DNA from: Devosiaceae bacterium
Lineage (GTDB): Bacteria; Pseudomonadota; Alphaproteobacteria; Rhizobiales; Devosiaceae
DNA length: 64,000 nt
Assembly: GCA_021648375.1 (NCBI GenBank)
Contig: JAKISW010000012.1
Coordinates: 1-64,000 of the forward strand
Direction of reading: 5' to 3'
In this document: in pieces, positions 29,370 to 38,119 of the stretch
Layout: every line of letters starts with the position of its first letter
Position numbering within the stretch: the stretch's first letter is position 1
The notes under the pieces: model-generated
Databases searched by the model: none
Seen by the model: only the letters and a program-made list of their open reading frames with translations
What the model was told of the DNA's origin: nothing
Program-made: the position numbers and the translations under genes

Positions 29370-29705
29370 TCAAAAAATAGGGTCAATAAACTCGAATTAA
29401 TCAGTTTTGATCACGCTGTCAGGCGAAATGGCTGTCTGGCTTTGTTTTTTGGCGGTTTTTATATGGTCATCCGATTAACATTCACATCTTATTAGCATAT
29501 ATTAACAGAAGGTAACCTAAAGTGTGCCAAATCTGCAACAAGTGCCAACCATAACATCACCTGATGCAAAAAACACGGTTATGGCTGTTGCGTCTATCGC
29601 TCATCCCCTTCATGTTCATCAAGCGAATCCATGCATGGGATCGTTTATCGTTCGATGCGTGCCCACAATTTAGAATCAACTGAATGTGATCGCGCTTCGA
29701 AAAGT

Positions 29706-29721
29706 ACCGGAATTTTCCGGT
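29706..29721 (+). other. Leader stem-loop upstream of the porin gene
   Basis: ACCGGAA (29706-29712) and TTCCGGT (29715-29721) form a 7-bp palindrome, followed by TAATTTT, 20 nt before the Shine-Dalgarno. It may stabilise the porin mRNA, bind a regulator, or act in attenuation. Which one cannot be told. Confidence 0.45.
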
Positions 29722-29752
29722 TAATTTTAATGACTGACTTTGGAGGTCAACT

Positions 29753-31192
29753 ATGAAAATCAAGAGCCTTATTCTTGGTACTGTAGCCGCGGCAGGTCTT
29801 TCGACTGCACCGCTTGCTGCTGGAATTGAAACAGTTCTTACTTCTTTGGATGTTTGTGACGCGCAGGGCATTTCCGGCCTGACAATCTCGTCCGCTGATA
29901 ACTGCCTGCAGATTACTGGCGGTGTTGCGTACGAATTTAAATGGGGCGATTATGCCGGCAGCGAAACAGTTGTTATGAACTTCGCTCGCAATGGCAACAA
30001 CGCAACCATTCCCGACAATGATGCTACTGGTAATGCTGCTGCTGTTCTTGCTGCACAGGTTGCTGCACAAGCTGCTTGGGTTGCTGCGCAGGCTTTGCCA
30101 GTTACCACTGCCGCTGAAATAGCCGCAAGAAACGCTGCTATTGCTGCTGCTGATGCACAAGTTGCTGCTGCTAATGCTATGATTGCAGACGCAAACCAAG
30201 ACTGGGACAGCAAAGTTGACGCATGGCTGAAATTTGTTGGCACTGCTGATAGTTCCTGGGGTCCTGCCTCTGCAACCATCAAGTTTGACTGGGATCGTGA
30301 CACCGACGTTAACAACGAAGTTGGCGCTACAACAGAAGTTCTTCGCATTGAAGAAGCCTATGTTTCTATTGGTGACACAACCAAACTGATGGCTGGCCGT
30401 AAAGGTTCCGTTGCCAACACTGGTAACGACGAGCCTCTTAACTGGTTGGGTCTGTTCAACTCTTCAGACGTTGATAAAGGCGTTGGTTACTCTGTTACAT
30501 TGCCAACTGGTGGCGACGTAATTCAGGTCGTAGCTGATATGGGCAATGGCGTTACCATCAAAGGTGGTCTTGAAAACCTTAATGGAACTGGCGCAACAGC
30601 CGGAACCGCTGTTGGTGTTCTTGAATTCGCTGGTAACGGTGTAGATGCTAACGTAACAGTTCTTGCTGGTGGCATTCTTGATGGAACCATCGAAAACTGG
30701 GCAATTCAGGCTGGCATGACCGCTACTTTGGACATGATCACTCTGGTTGGCGCGTTTGCTGCTGACAATGCTAATTACTGGAACGTTCTTGGTTCAGCTT
30801 CTTTGAACTACGATATGTTTACACTGGCCATTTCCGGTGAAGCAACTTCTGGTAATGAAATTGGCTTTGGTGCTTCTGCTTCTGCTGAAGTTTCAACCGG
30901 TGTTACCATCAATGCTGGCTTCCGCTGGTTTGATACAGACACAACAGCTATAAGCACTGAAAGCTATCAGGCTGCTATTCAGTTGGTTGCCGCTGTTACT
31001 GAAACAGTTACAATCACTGGTGAAGTCGGCATCAACGGAAACAACTATGCTCCTACTGCTCTAAGCACTGCTTACGGTGTAGGTACATTGGCTTGGGCTC
31101 CAGGTGGTGGATTTACTTCTTCCATCGGTGGCAGATTTGATGCCAACGGCGCTTACTCGCTTACTTTCAAAGCTGCAAAAGACTTCGAATAA
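29753..31192 (+). CDS. Porin, Porin_2 (Hyphomicrobiales) family, with an alanine-rich insertion
   Basis: A 479-residue outer-membrane beta-barrel. The signal peptide 'MKIKSLILGTVAAAGLSTAP' is followed by the family's early 'VCDAQGISGLTISSADNCLQI' pattern with its two cysteines (C35, C51) and 'GGVAYEF' as the first strand. The rest is alternating beta-barrel sequence. Residues about 92-150 are unusual: mostly Ala with Gln, Asn and Asp, predicted as a long helix. The C-terminus ends 'KAAKDFE' instead of a terminal Phe. It should form a passive pore for small solutes. A strong SD and a following terminator suggest high expression as a single gene. Confidence 0.88.
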   Translation: MKIKSLILGTVAAAGLSTAPLAAGIETVLTSLDVCDAQGISGLTISSADNCLQITGGVAYEFKWGDYAGSETVVMNFARNGNNATIPDNDATGNAAAVLAAQVAAQAAWVAAQALPVTTAAEIAARNAAIAAADAQVAAANAMIADANQDWDSKVDAWLKFVGTADSSWGPASATIKFDWDRDTDVNNEVGATTEVLRIEEAYVSIGDTTKLMAGRKGSVANTGNDEPLNWLGLFNSSDVDKGVGYSVTLPTGGDVIQVVADMGNGVTIKGGLENLNGTGATAGTAVGVLEFAGNGVDANVTVLAGGILDGTIENWAIQAGMTATLDMITLVGAFAADNANYWNVLGSASLNYDMFTLAISGEATSGNEIGFGASASAEVSTGVTINAGFRWFDTDTTAISTESYQAAIQLVAAVTETVTITGEVGINGNNYAPTALSTAYGVGTLAWAPGGGFTSSIGGRFDANGAYSLTFKAAKDFE

Positions 31193-31215
31193 ACCTTACA
31201 GGTTTTATTTGGTGG

Positions 31216-31250
31216 AAAGGCCCGGCAATTTGCCGGGCCTTTTCTTTTTT
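31216..31250 (+). terminator. Rho-independent terminator after the porin gene
   Basis: GGCCCGGCA (31219-31227) pairs with TGCCGGGCC (31231-31239) over a 3-nt loop, followed by TTTTCTTTTTT and preceded by A residues. It is a classic intrinsic terminator 24 bp after the porin stop. Confidence 0.92.
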
Positions 31251-31314
31251 GACCATGCTGTTTATGCTAATATGAACACCTGTCCCGGATATTAAAAATA
31301 CTGAGTTTTAAAAA

Positions 31315-31440
31315 ATGACCTTTTCTATTGTCGCTGACCTGATCGACACTTATTGGATGTTTTTAAGCGCTGCATTACTGATCGGCATTGTTACCGGATG
31401 GTTCGTTGCCAAAACTGATCAGCAAAATTCGCAATCATAG
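31315..31440 (+). CDS. 41-residue single-helix membrane protein
   Basis: A short open frame from ATG 31315 to TAG 31440. It encodes an acidic/aromatic N-terminus, one hydrophobic helix (about residues 16-33, 'LSAALLIGIVTGWFVA') and a short polar tail. It ends 24 bp before the next gene, whose own N-terminus is a similar hydrophobic helix with an I/V-G-W pattern, so the pair may be co-translated and related. No strong SD precedes it. Support is from context and composition, not homology. Confidence 0.55.
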   Translation: MTFSIVADLIDTYWMFLSAALLIGIVTGWFVAKTDQQNSQS

Positions 31441-31464
31441 TTGCTTAAAAGGACCTGAAAAAAG

Positions 31465-31917
31465 ATGAACACCATTCCCCAGATTATTGCAGCATCCATT
31501 GCCCTGCTTGTGGTATTTTTACTCGGCTGTATTATTGGATGGATTTTACGTTCAACAATTTTTAAAATCAGATCAAAAGAAATGCCTGATATTCAGCCCC
31601 CTTCAGCATCTACGATTGCTCAGGATAAAAGCACCGTTGAAAAGGCACCCAAAAACGCATCCGTGAAATCCAATGCTCAAAGCAAACCTTCCACTCTGAC
31701 AGCGCCCCGCAATGGAAAAAAAGATGATCTGAAACAAATCAAGGGCGTGGGGCCAAAGCTTGAAACAACCTTGAACAAGCTTGGCATCTATCATTTCGAT
31801 CAGGTTGCCAGCTGGACAACGGGTGAAATTGAATGGGTGGATGATTTTCTGTCATTCAAAGGGCGCATAGAGCGCGATGATTGGATATCGCAGGCAAAAA
31901 AATTCGGTGATACCTGA
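31465..31917 (+). CDS. Membrane-anchored protein with a C-terminal helix-hairpin-helix domain
   Basis: A 150-residue protein. One N-terminal membrane helix (residues 6-28), a Ser/Lys/Pro-rich linker, then a compact domain from residue 90: 'LKQIKGVGPKLETTLNKLGI' followed by 'FDQVASWTTGEIEWVDDFL' and 'FKGRIERDDWISQAKKF'. The last region is like the extra C-terminal domain found on NuoE in Hyphomicrobiales. The GVGPK hairpin normally binds nucleic acid backbone or mediates protein contacts. AAAAGGA upstream is its ribosome-binding site. The role is unknown. Confidence 0.75.
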   Translation: MNTIPQIIAASIALLVVFLLGCIIGWILRSTIFKIRSKEMPDIQPPSASTIAQDKSTVEKAPKNASVKSNAQSKPSTLTAPRNGKKDDLKQIKGVGPKLETTLNKLGIYHFDQVASWTTGEIEWVDDFLSFKGRIERDDWISQAKKFGDT

Positions 31918-31919
31918 TA

Positions 31920-32867
31920 TTATCCGCTGACAATAGTGCGACATCCCGATAGCTTTGAGCTGTGCTGAACAAAATCAGCAATTGATCCAACTTCATCATC
32001 ACTTGATAATAAGGCAGGGGACCCCTGACCCTCAATTGCCAGCTGCACTGCATCTGAGCGTAAGTTTCCCATATACTCAAATGTTGATCTTTCCAACTGG
32101 TCGCTTAGCTGAGTTCTCAAAAGCATCATTGGAGCATTGTTAAGGGTGGCAAAAAGCGGCCATTGTGGTTCAAAAACATCTGAAATTTCAATATTGTCTA
32201 GTTTTGAAAGCAGGGCCTTGTCAAAAAGGGCATGATAGCGCCCTGACTTTGAACGAAAAAATGCTCTATCGATAATTTGTATAATCTGTTTGTCAGTGGC
32301 TTGAGGGTGGGTCTGGGTAAAAATCTTCCTGGCGGCAATTAAAAAATGCTTGTGATTTTTCAGGGGCAACAATGTTGATAGATTATCCCTTAATCTGACT
32401 ATTCCAGGCGCATACAATACTGGTGCTGAATCAATTAAAATGCTTGCGCAAATCAGATTTGGATTTAGACCGCCAAGGGCCATGATTACCCGTCCCCCAT
32501 GCCCCTGTCCCAAAAAAATTGCTCGCTCAATTCCAAGCATTGCTGCAACATTTATCACGTCATCGGCATCGTTTCCGGTGGTATAGGATGATTTGTTGGC
32601 TCGATCATCAGAGCGGCCTCGCCCGGCCAGATCAATTAAAACCAAAGGCCAGTCAGCATCAAAAATTGCATGGAAGCGATCAGCTAATTCCGTAAAATCC
32701 GACATATTGCGATAATAATCAGCAAGGCATATCAGTGGAGCGCGACCATCATCCAGTTTTCCTGAAATATGACAGGCAATTTTTTCAGCACCATTCCGGC
32801 CGCTGACTTTTTGAATTTCAAGCCCAAAAAACTGAGCATAATCCACTGGTAGTTTGCGTTTAAACAT
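31920..32867 (-). CDS. Alpha/beta hydrolase-fold protein with a degenerate catalytic site
   Basis: A 315-residue alpha/beta hydrolase by its order of strands and helices: 'PLICLADYYRN', 'WPLVLIDLAGRGRSD' (the oxyanion-side loop), and an elbow at 'AIFLGQGHGGRVIM'. The nucleophile position of the G-x-S-x-G elbow is Gly (GQGHG). The C-terminus stops at 'SSKLSGCRTIVSG' without the catalytic His that would follow in relatives. It is therefore either inactive, has a new role, or is decaying. It converges on the helix-hairpin-helix gene with a gap of 2 bp. Confidence 0.75.
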   Translation of the reverse strand: MFKRKLPVDYAQFFGLEIQKVSGRNGAEKIACHISGKLDDGRAPLICLADYYRNMSDFTELADRFHAIFDADWPLVLIDLAGRGRSDDRANKSSYTTGNDADDVINVAAMLGIERAIFLGQGHGGRVIMALGGLNPNLICASILIDSAPVLYAPGIVRLRDNLSTLLPLKNHKHFLIAARKIFTQTHPQATDKQIIQIIDRAFFRSKSGRYHALFDKALLSKLDNIEISDVFEPQWPLFATLNNAPMMLLRTQLSDQLERSTFEYMGNLRSDAVQLAIEGQGSPALLSSDDEVGSIADFVQHSSKLSGCRTIVSG

Positions 32868-32943
32868 TATTTGACCGGACTAAAGGGAACAGGAAACAAA
32901 TAGTTCAATGCTTCCTGCTCTTATCGGGACAAAATGTAAAGTT

Positions 32944-34992
32944 TCAGGTGCCAATTCGCCTCAATACCTGAGCAATAGTGACATCTGATTGCCCAAGCCG
33001 CTCGCGATAAATCATATAATTGGCAACAACCCGTTTTACATATTTTCTAGTTTCCACAAAAGGAATTTGCTCTATCCACACTACCGGATCAACTCCTGCA
33101 TCCATGGGATTGCCAAAGCTTCTGATCCACTTATTGACGTTTCCACCCCCCGCATTATAGGCGGCTGCGGCCAGAATAAACGAGCCGTCATAACGGCTTA
33201 ATTGTCGTGAAAGATATGTGGACCCCAGATAGGCGTTATAAGCCGCATCAGTGGTAAGCCGGGAAGGGGAGTATTCAATCCCTAACAGATTTGCAGTTTC
33301 CTTGGCGGTCGCAGGCATGAGCTGCATAACTCCGCGTGCTCCGGCTGATGAGATTGCGTCAATATCAAACCGGCTTTCTTGACGTGCAACCGCATAGATT
33401 GCTGCCGGGTCGATATTAGCCAGAGTGGCATTGTCAGGAATTCCATCCCGAGGATAGTTGAACAGGTCGAGTGCCACACCTTTGCGATTAGCAACACTTG
33501 CCATGATTATCGCCAGATTATGGGCGTTAATTTCCTGAGCCAGTCTTGCAGTTAGCAACATTTCACCGGGCTCAGATATCTGATAAATCAAGCGGGACAA
33601 CAGCTTTTCCGCCCATTGAGGCTTCCCGTTGGCGTCTAAAAGCCTGACCGCGCGAACCAATTGGCGCGAATTGAAGGCTTCAAGATTACCCTGCCAGGCA
33701 GGCATAGCCCTTAGTTCAATTGCTGTATTTCCGAGCCGATAGCGCGATAATTGCCCGTAATAGGTAGTTTGATTAAGTGCTGCCGTTGCAAAGGCGTTTC
33801 GTGCGCCCTCCGTATTGCCAAGCTTGCCAAGAGCACGGCCAAGCCAATAATTTGATTGAGAAATTGTTGTTGCCAGAGTGGATAAGGAGCGCATGCGCTC
33901 GAAATGGCGCACAGCGGTTTGTGGATCGTTCAGAAATGTTAAGGCGATCCATCCCGCATGGAAATTTGCATCAACCACACGGCCCTCAGGTCCACTATTA
34001 TAGGCAGACGCTGCACTGTAAGCGGTCCGGTATTGGCCTGCTGCCACCAGTTTTCGTGCTAAAAGTCGGCGCTCGTTCCACCATAGGGAAGAATTGGGTA
34101 GGGGAGAGCTTGCTTTATTCAAGGTCTCAACAGCACTCGTCAGGCGTCCGGCCCGGCGTGCCAACTGCCCTTGCGAAAAATAAAATAGTGGATGGTCCCG
34201 ATATGCCGGATCAACCCGGTCCAGCAGTCTTTGCGCGTCCGAGGTCTTGCGCGCCACGGCAATGCGCGCTACCACCAGCGACTTTTGGGCAGGCGAAAGG
34301 AATGATATAATTCTTTCAGCGCCTTTTGCCCTGTCGTTCATCAACAGGTTTATGCTTCGTTTCCAATAATCGTCACGGGTAAATGAACTTCCAAAGCTGG
34401 TGCGTAGTTCATCCTCTTGTTCCCGTTGCAGGAAGTTAGTGGTCCATATCTGACGGGCAATGCGAAGTCCTCGTTCTGCTTGTCCCTCTCTTACATAGGC
34501 CTTTGCCAGAGCAATCTGCCCGTTAATTGTTCGGGGCATTTCGCCCCCCAGTAGGGAAATTACTTCACTATATTGCGCTTCGCTTTCAACCAGAGCAAGT
34601 TCCATGCGGGCTTTAAAAGTTCTGGTGGTTGCGTATTGGGGAGCATCGGCTGAAAATCGGCTTACGCTTTGGGCGTCAATTTCTCCCCCGCCATAATATA
34701 TTGCGGCCCATTGCACGGCGCGCCGTTCCACAGGATCTAAAAATCCGCGAGCCATATTATAGGCTCTGGCATATTCTTTTGCCTCGACAAGTCTTAGAGC
34801 GTTGGTGAATTCTATGGATCCTTGTACCCCTGTCCCATTATTATTCACGGGTATGGAATTGTTGATCACCGAGCCAACGGCAGGCGTGGCATTTGCCTGT
34901 ATAACTGAGGCAAATGTGAATGACAGGGAGATTGCGCCAATCATCCATATGCGCGCGCTGAATTTTTGAACCGTCGAGGAAGAAAAAAGCAT
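32944..34992 (-). CDS. Lytic murein transglycosylase (Slt70-like)
   Basis: A 682-residue periplasmic enzyme that cleaves peptidoglycan between MurNAc and GlcNAc, forming 1,6-anhydro ends. The signal peptide is visible ('IWMIGAISLSFTFASVIQANA'). A long helical superhelix domain (about residues 45-500) is followed by the SLT catalytic domain with catalytic Glu in 'YAVARQESRFDIDAISSAGA' and 'GVMQLMPATA', then 'LGSTYLSRQL' and 'AAYNAGGGNV'. ATG 34992 is chosen over 35034 because AAGGA lies about 10 nt upstream and the signal peptide then starts normally. It is divergent from dapA, the usual order in Hyphomicrobiales. Confidence 0.92.
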   Translation of the reverse strand: MLFSSSTVQKFSARIWMIGAISLSFTFASVIQANATPAVGSVINNSIPVNNNGTGVQGSIEFTNALRLVEAKEYARAYNMARGFLDPVERRAVQWAAIYYGGGEIDAQSVSRFSADAPQYATTRTFKARMELALVESEAQYSEVISLLGGEMPRTINGQIALAKAYVREGQAERGLRIARQIWTTNFLQREQEDELRTSFGSSFTRDDYWKRSINLLMNDRAKGAERIISFLSPAQKSLVVARIAVARKTSDAQRLLDRVDPAYRDHPLFYFSQGQLARRAGRLTSAVETLNKASSPLPNSSLWWNERRLLARKLVAAGQYRTAYSAASAYNSGPEGRVVDANFHAGWIALTFLNDPQTAVRHFERMRSLSTLATTISQSNYWLGRALGKLGNTEGARNAFATAALNQTTYYGQLSRYRLGNTAIELRAMPAWQGNLEAFNSRQLVRAVRLLDANGKPQWAEKLLSRLIYQISEPGEMLLTARLAQEINAHNLAIIMASVANRKGVALDLFNYPRDGIPDNATLANIDPAAIYAVARQESRFDIDAISSAGARGVMQLMPATAKETANLLGIEYSPSRLTTDAAYNAYLGSTYLSRQLSRYDGSFILAAAAYNAGGGNVNKWIRSFGNPMDAGVDPVVWIEQIPFVETRKYVKRVVANYMIYRERLGQSDVTIAQVLRRIGT

Positions 34993-35294
34993 TGGGCAGA
35001 TCCTTAAAACATTACAAAATCGAAGCCACCCCAAAAACTTAAGCCCCGTACTGCCCCCAATATGTCAATCCATGGTGAATAAACTGTTTCAGTTAATAAT
35101 AATAATTAGCAAATTTTGATTTTTGACGCCTTGTCACGGCGCCATGGGCTACTATTTTTCAAAATTCCGGCATTTTTATGCCTTTACCTGATGACTTTGA
35201 CCTCAGCATCGGGCAATACCTAATTTGTAGTTGTTATTTGTGCTATTTGCCAAATACGCTTGCGCTAACTGCGCTTCAGATAGAGGAAAGAGAA

Positions 35295-36176
35295 ATGTTT
35301 AGCGGTTCAATGCCTGCGCTTATTACTCCTTTTGATGGAGAAAATTTTGACAAAAAAGCTTTTGTCGATCTGGTTGAATTTCAGATTGAACAGGGAAGCG
35401 ACGGGCTTGTACCTGTTGGAACCACGGGGGAAAGCCCAACTGTTAGCCATGATGAGCACCGCCAGATCGTCTCGATTTGTATTGAGGTGGCGGCGGGTAA
35501 GGTTCCTGTGATGGCAGGTGCCGGCTCCAATTCCACAAAAGAAGCCGTAGCTCTCGCCCAATTCGCCAGGGATGCAGGAGCCGACGGCGTTTTGGTAGTA
35601 TCTCCCTATTATAACAAGCCCAATCAGGAAGGTCTTTTTCAGCACTTTAAAGCTGTGGCCGATGCCTGCGAAATTCCGGTGATACTTTATAATATTCCCG
35701 GCCGTTCCATTGTTGAGATTGATGTTGAAACCATGCTGCGCTTGCGCGATGCATGTCCCAATATTATCGGAGTTAAGGATGCAACTGCCAGCATGTCGCG
35801 CGCCAGTATGGATCGCCATGTTCTTGGTGAGGATTTTGTGCAATTGTCCGGCGAGGACATAACGGCACTTGGTTACAATGCCCACGGGGGCAGGGGATGC
35901 ATTTCGGTTACCGCCAATGTGGCACCAGCTCTTTGTTCGCAATTTCAGGCCGCATGCGCCGCCAATAAATTTGATGAAGCGCTAAAAATTCAGGCAAAAC
36001 TGATCCCCTTGCACGAAGCATTGTTTATAGAGCCAAATCCGGTGGGGATTAAATATGCGGTTAGCAGGCTGGGACTTTGCAAACCTGATTGCCGTCTGCC
36101 CATGGTTGCGCTTACGACGGGTACAAAAAATACCATTGATGCAGCACTGGTCCATGCCGGTTTGATTTCTGGATGA
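35295..36176 (+). CDS. dapA: 4-Hydroxy-tetrahydrodipicolinate synthase
   Basis: A 293-residue enzyme of the lysine/diaminopimelate pathway; it condenses pyruvate with aspartate semialdehyde. The Schiff-base lysine is K161 in '[11 protein letters not shown]', with Y132 in 'ILYNIPGRS' and 'VGTTGESPT' at the active site. ATG 35295 has GAGGAAAG just upstream; an in-frame ATG at 35178 would add 39 unconserved residues. It is 4 bp before smpB, an arrangement typical of the order. Confidence 0.95.
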   Translation: MFSGSMPALITPFDGENFDKKAFVDLVEFQIEQGSDGLVPVGTTGESPTVSHDEHRQIVSICIEVAAGKVPVMAGAGSNSTKEAVALAQFARDAGADGVLVVSPYYNKPNQEGLFQHFKAVADACEIPVILYNIPGRSIVEIDVETMLRLRDACPNIIGVKDATASMSRASMDRHVLGEDFVQLSGEDITALGYNAHGGRGCISVTANVAPALCSQFQAACAANKFDEALKIQAKLIPLHEALFIEPNPVGIKYAVSRLGLCKPDCRLPMVALTTGTKNTIDAALVHAGLISG

Positions 36177-36180
36177 TGTC

Positions 36181-36678
36181 ATGGCCGCCAGCAAAAAATC
36201 AAAAATAAAAGCAAAACCAAAAATTGCCACCGGCCTGATTGCACAAAATCGGCGGGCCCGTTTTGATTATGAAATTTTAGAAACTATTGAGGCAGGAATT
36301 GTTCTGACCGGCACCGAAGTGCGCTCTCTTCGCAATGGCAAGGCTCAGATTACAGAAAGCTATGCCTCCCCGGAAAATGACGAACTTTGGCTGATCAACG
36401 CCTATATTCCCGAATATGTTCAGGCAAATCAGTTTAATCATCTGGAGAGGCGAAAGCGCAAATTACTGGTTTCAAGAAAACAGATTGCCAACCTGCAGGG
36501 TGCCGTGCAGCGGGCCGGAAATACTATTGTTCCGCTAAAGTTGTATTTTAACGATCGTGGACTGGTTAAAATATTGCTTGGTTTGGGCAAGGGGAAGCGC
36601 AATGTTGATAAGCGCGAAACTCAAAAAAAGCGTGACTGGCAGCGTGAGAAATCCCGCATAATGAAGAGCCACTATTAA
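36181..36678 (+). CDS. smpB: SsrA-binding protein SmpB
   Basis: A 165-residue protein that binds tmRNA and brings it to stalled ribosomes. The core '[20 protein letters not shown]' and '[19 protein letters not shown]' and the basic tail '[19 protein letters not shown]' are typical. The last 40 bp, covering the tail codons and the stop, are repeated downstream at 36776-36815. The partner ssrA gene is not seen in the window. Confidence 0.95.
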   Translation: MAASKKSKIKAKPKIATGLIAQNRRARFDYEILETIEAGIVLTGTEVRSLRNGKAQITESYASPENDELWLINAYIPEYVQANQFNHLERRKRKLLVSRKQIANLQGAVQRAGNTIVPLKLYFNDRGLVKILLGLGKGKRNVDKRETQKKRDWQREKSRIMKSHY

Positions 36679-36815
36679 AATATCGCTGCCAGGCGAGCGA
36701 AGAGCGAGCCGCCGCTAATGCGGCGCGTCCGCGCAGCCACGAATTTTTATGAGTTGGCGCGAGCGAGATAATGTTAGCGTGAGAAATCTCGCATAATGAA
36801 AAATCACTATTAAAA
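36641..36815 (+). repeat. Duplicated smpB 3' end flanking a GC-rich segment
   Basis: The 40-bp smpB end (36641-36680, AGCGTGAGAAATCYCGCATA...) recurs at 36776-36815 with about four mismatches. Between them lie 95 bp, more GC-rich than the surroundings, with a perfect CGCCGC-TAAT-GCGGCG stem (36710-36725) lacking a T-run. The layout looks like two attachment-like repeats around a remnant, or a simple duplication. Confidence 0.75.
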
Positions 36816-36870
36816 CAGTATTTTAGCACATTTTAATGAATCAGATGCTTAGCATATGAAGTGGGTGTTA

Positions 36871-37521
36871 TTAGGCCCAATTGCCAATCCTGGCATTTTT
36901 TGCGGCCAAAAACATAGCAGTTTCAAACATTTCGGTGGTTAGCAAGCCGGTATTGGTATTATAGCGCGAGCAATGATAGCTATCGATTAGCACTGAATTA
37001 TTCCCGATTTCATGGCGCGCTGCATGGGCAAAAGGAAACGATGCCCGACGCAAATCCATGGCCGTTAAAAATGCATCATGGGCTATTCTTCCCAGGGCAA
37101 AATACGTGCAGTTTGGTGGCAGATTCTTGAATGTATCAAGCAAAAACCCGCGACAGTTTTTCACCTCTGCTGCAACCGGTTTGTTTTGCGGGGGTACGCA
37201 GCGCACAACATTTACAATTATAGTATCAATCAGCTCAAGACCATCATCAGTTCGCCGGTCATATTTTCCTTTGCTTAATCCGGCTTTATCAAGAGTTTGA
37301 AAAAGCAGATCCCCCGCATGATCGCCGGTAAAAGGTCGCCCGGTGCGATTGGCTCCGCCCATTCCCGGAGCCATACCGATTATGGCAAGTTTTGCTGCTT
37401 TGTCGCCAAATGCTGATACAGGCCTGTTGTGCCAATCCGGGTTTTTAATATTTGCCTCATTTCGCAAAGCCACCAGTCGCGGGCATAATTGACATACTTT
37501 TTCGCCTTCGCTCTTGGGCAT
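36871..37521 (-). CDS. Uracil-DNA glycosylase, family 5 (UdgB-like)
   Basis: A 216-residue DNA-repair glycosylase removing uracil from DNA. Motif 1 reads 'GMAPGMGGANRTGRPFTGD' and motif 2 'SYHCSRYNTNTGLLT', both the family 5 pattern. Four cysteines, C10, C13, C108 and C123, can hold the 4Fe-4S cluster of the family. It follows the NYN-domain gene by 34 bp on the same strand. Confidence 0.87.
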   Translation of the reverse strand: MPKSEGEKVCQLCPRLVALRNEANIKNPDWHNRPVSAFGDKAAKLAIIGMAPGMGGANRTGRPFTGDHAGDLLFQTLDKAGLSKGKYDRRTDDGLELIDTIIVNVVRCVPPQNKPVAAEVKNCRGFLLDTFKNLPPNCTYFALGRIAHDAFLTAMDLRRASFPFAHAARHEIGNNSVLIDSYHCSRYNTNTGLLTTEMFETAMFLAAKNARIGNWA

Positions 37522-37555
37522 GATAAATTCCGACAGTTTTATTAAATGCTATTTA

Positions 37556-38119
37556 TTATGCCTCTTCAGGGTTGGTTTTATCAAGCTCCATCTGGGGGCG
37601 GCCAAATTCTTTTACCAGATCAACCACATCGACAAAAAAATCAGCCTGACGGCGCAATTCATCAGCAATCATGGGTGTCGATGTGGAAAGCGTGGAAACC
37701 ACGGTGACTTTCTTGGCCTGTTTTTGCAATGCCTTGACCAAAGACGTGAAATCCCCATCGCCTGAAAACAATATCATATGATCATAGTGAGGGGCCAGTT
37801 CCAGGGCTTCAACCGCAATTTCTATATCCATATTGCCTTTGATTTTTTTGCGTCCCGCTGCGTCGGTAAATTCTTTGGCTGGTTTGGTAATCATGGTGTA
37901 GCCATTATAGTCCAGCCAGTCGATAAGCGGGCGAATGGATGAATATTCCTGATCATCCAGATAGGCTGTAAAATAATAGGCCCTGATGAAGCGGCACCTT
38001 TTTCTGAAATCTGCCAAAAGGCTTCGATAATCAACATCAACGCCAATGGCTTTGGCGGTGGCATAAAGATTTGCCCCGTCAATAAAAACAACAACTTTGT
38101 CCAGTGGATCCAGTTCCAT
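37556..38119 (-). CDS. NYN domain (LabA/DUF88) putative ribonuclease
   Basis: A 187-residue PIN-like protein. Acidic residues for a metal site are visible in 'VVFIDGANLY' (N-terminus) and 'ILFSGDGDFTSLVKALQ', as in LabA/NYN proteins, which are thought to be nucleases in RNA processing. It sits divergently from rpoZ, a placement common in Hyphomicrobiales. The substrate is unknown. Confidence 0.88.
   Translation of the reverse strand: MELDPLDKVVVFIDGANLYATAKAIGVDVDYRSLLADFRKRCRFIRAYYFTAYLDDQEYSSIRPLIDWLDYNGYTMITKPAKEFTDAAGRKKIKGNMDIEIAVEALELAPHYDHMILFSGDGDFTSLVKALQKQAKKVTVVSTLSTSTPMIADELRRQADFFVDVVDLVKEFGRPQMELDKTNPEEA

Larger units (their letters stand above)
28983..29752. other. 770-bp intergenic region between ugpB and the porin gene
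   Basis: The region separates divergent genes and should hold both promoters. It contains dispersed repeat copy B (29264-29369), a leader stem-loop before the porin (29706-29721) and the strong SD GGAGGT (29741-29746). No tRNA, small-RNA signature or convincing reading frame is visible; the one longer frame (29093-29380) runs through the repeat. Confidence 0.7.

Noticed and set aside
29093..29380. 95-codon reading frame between ugpB and the porin gene
   Set aside because: It runs through the dispersed repeat (29264-29369), has no ribosome-binding site and its composition does not look like protein.
28983..29752. Possible riboswitch, sRNA or tRNA in the longest gap
   Set aside because: I found no cloverleaf or recognisable aptamer; only short hairpins and the dispersed repeat.
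36710..36725. Perfect CGCCGC/GCGGCG stem as a terminator for smpB
   Set aside because: No T-run follows. It is better explained as part of the GC-rich block between the duplicated ends.
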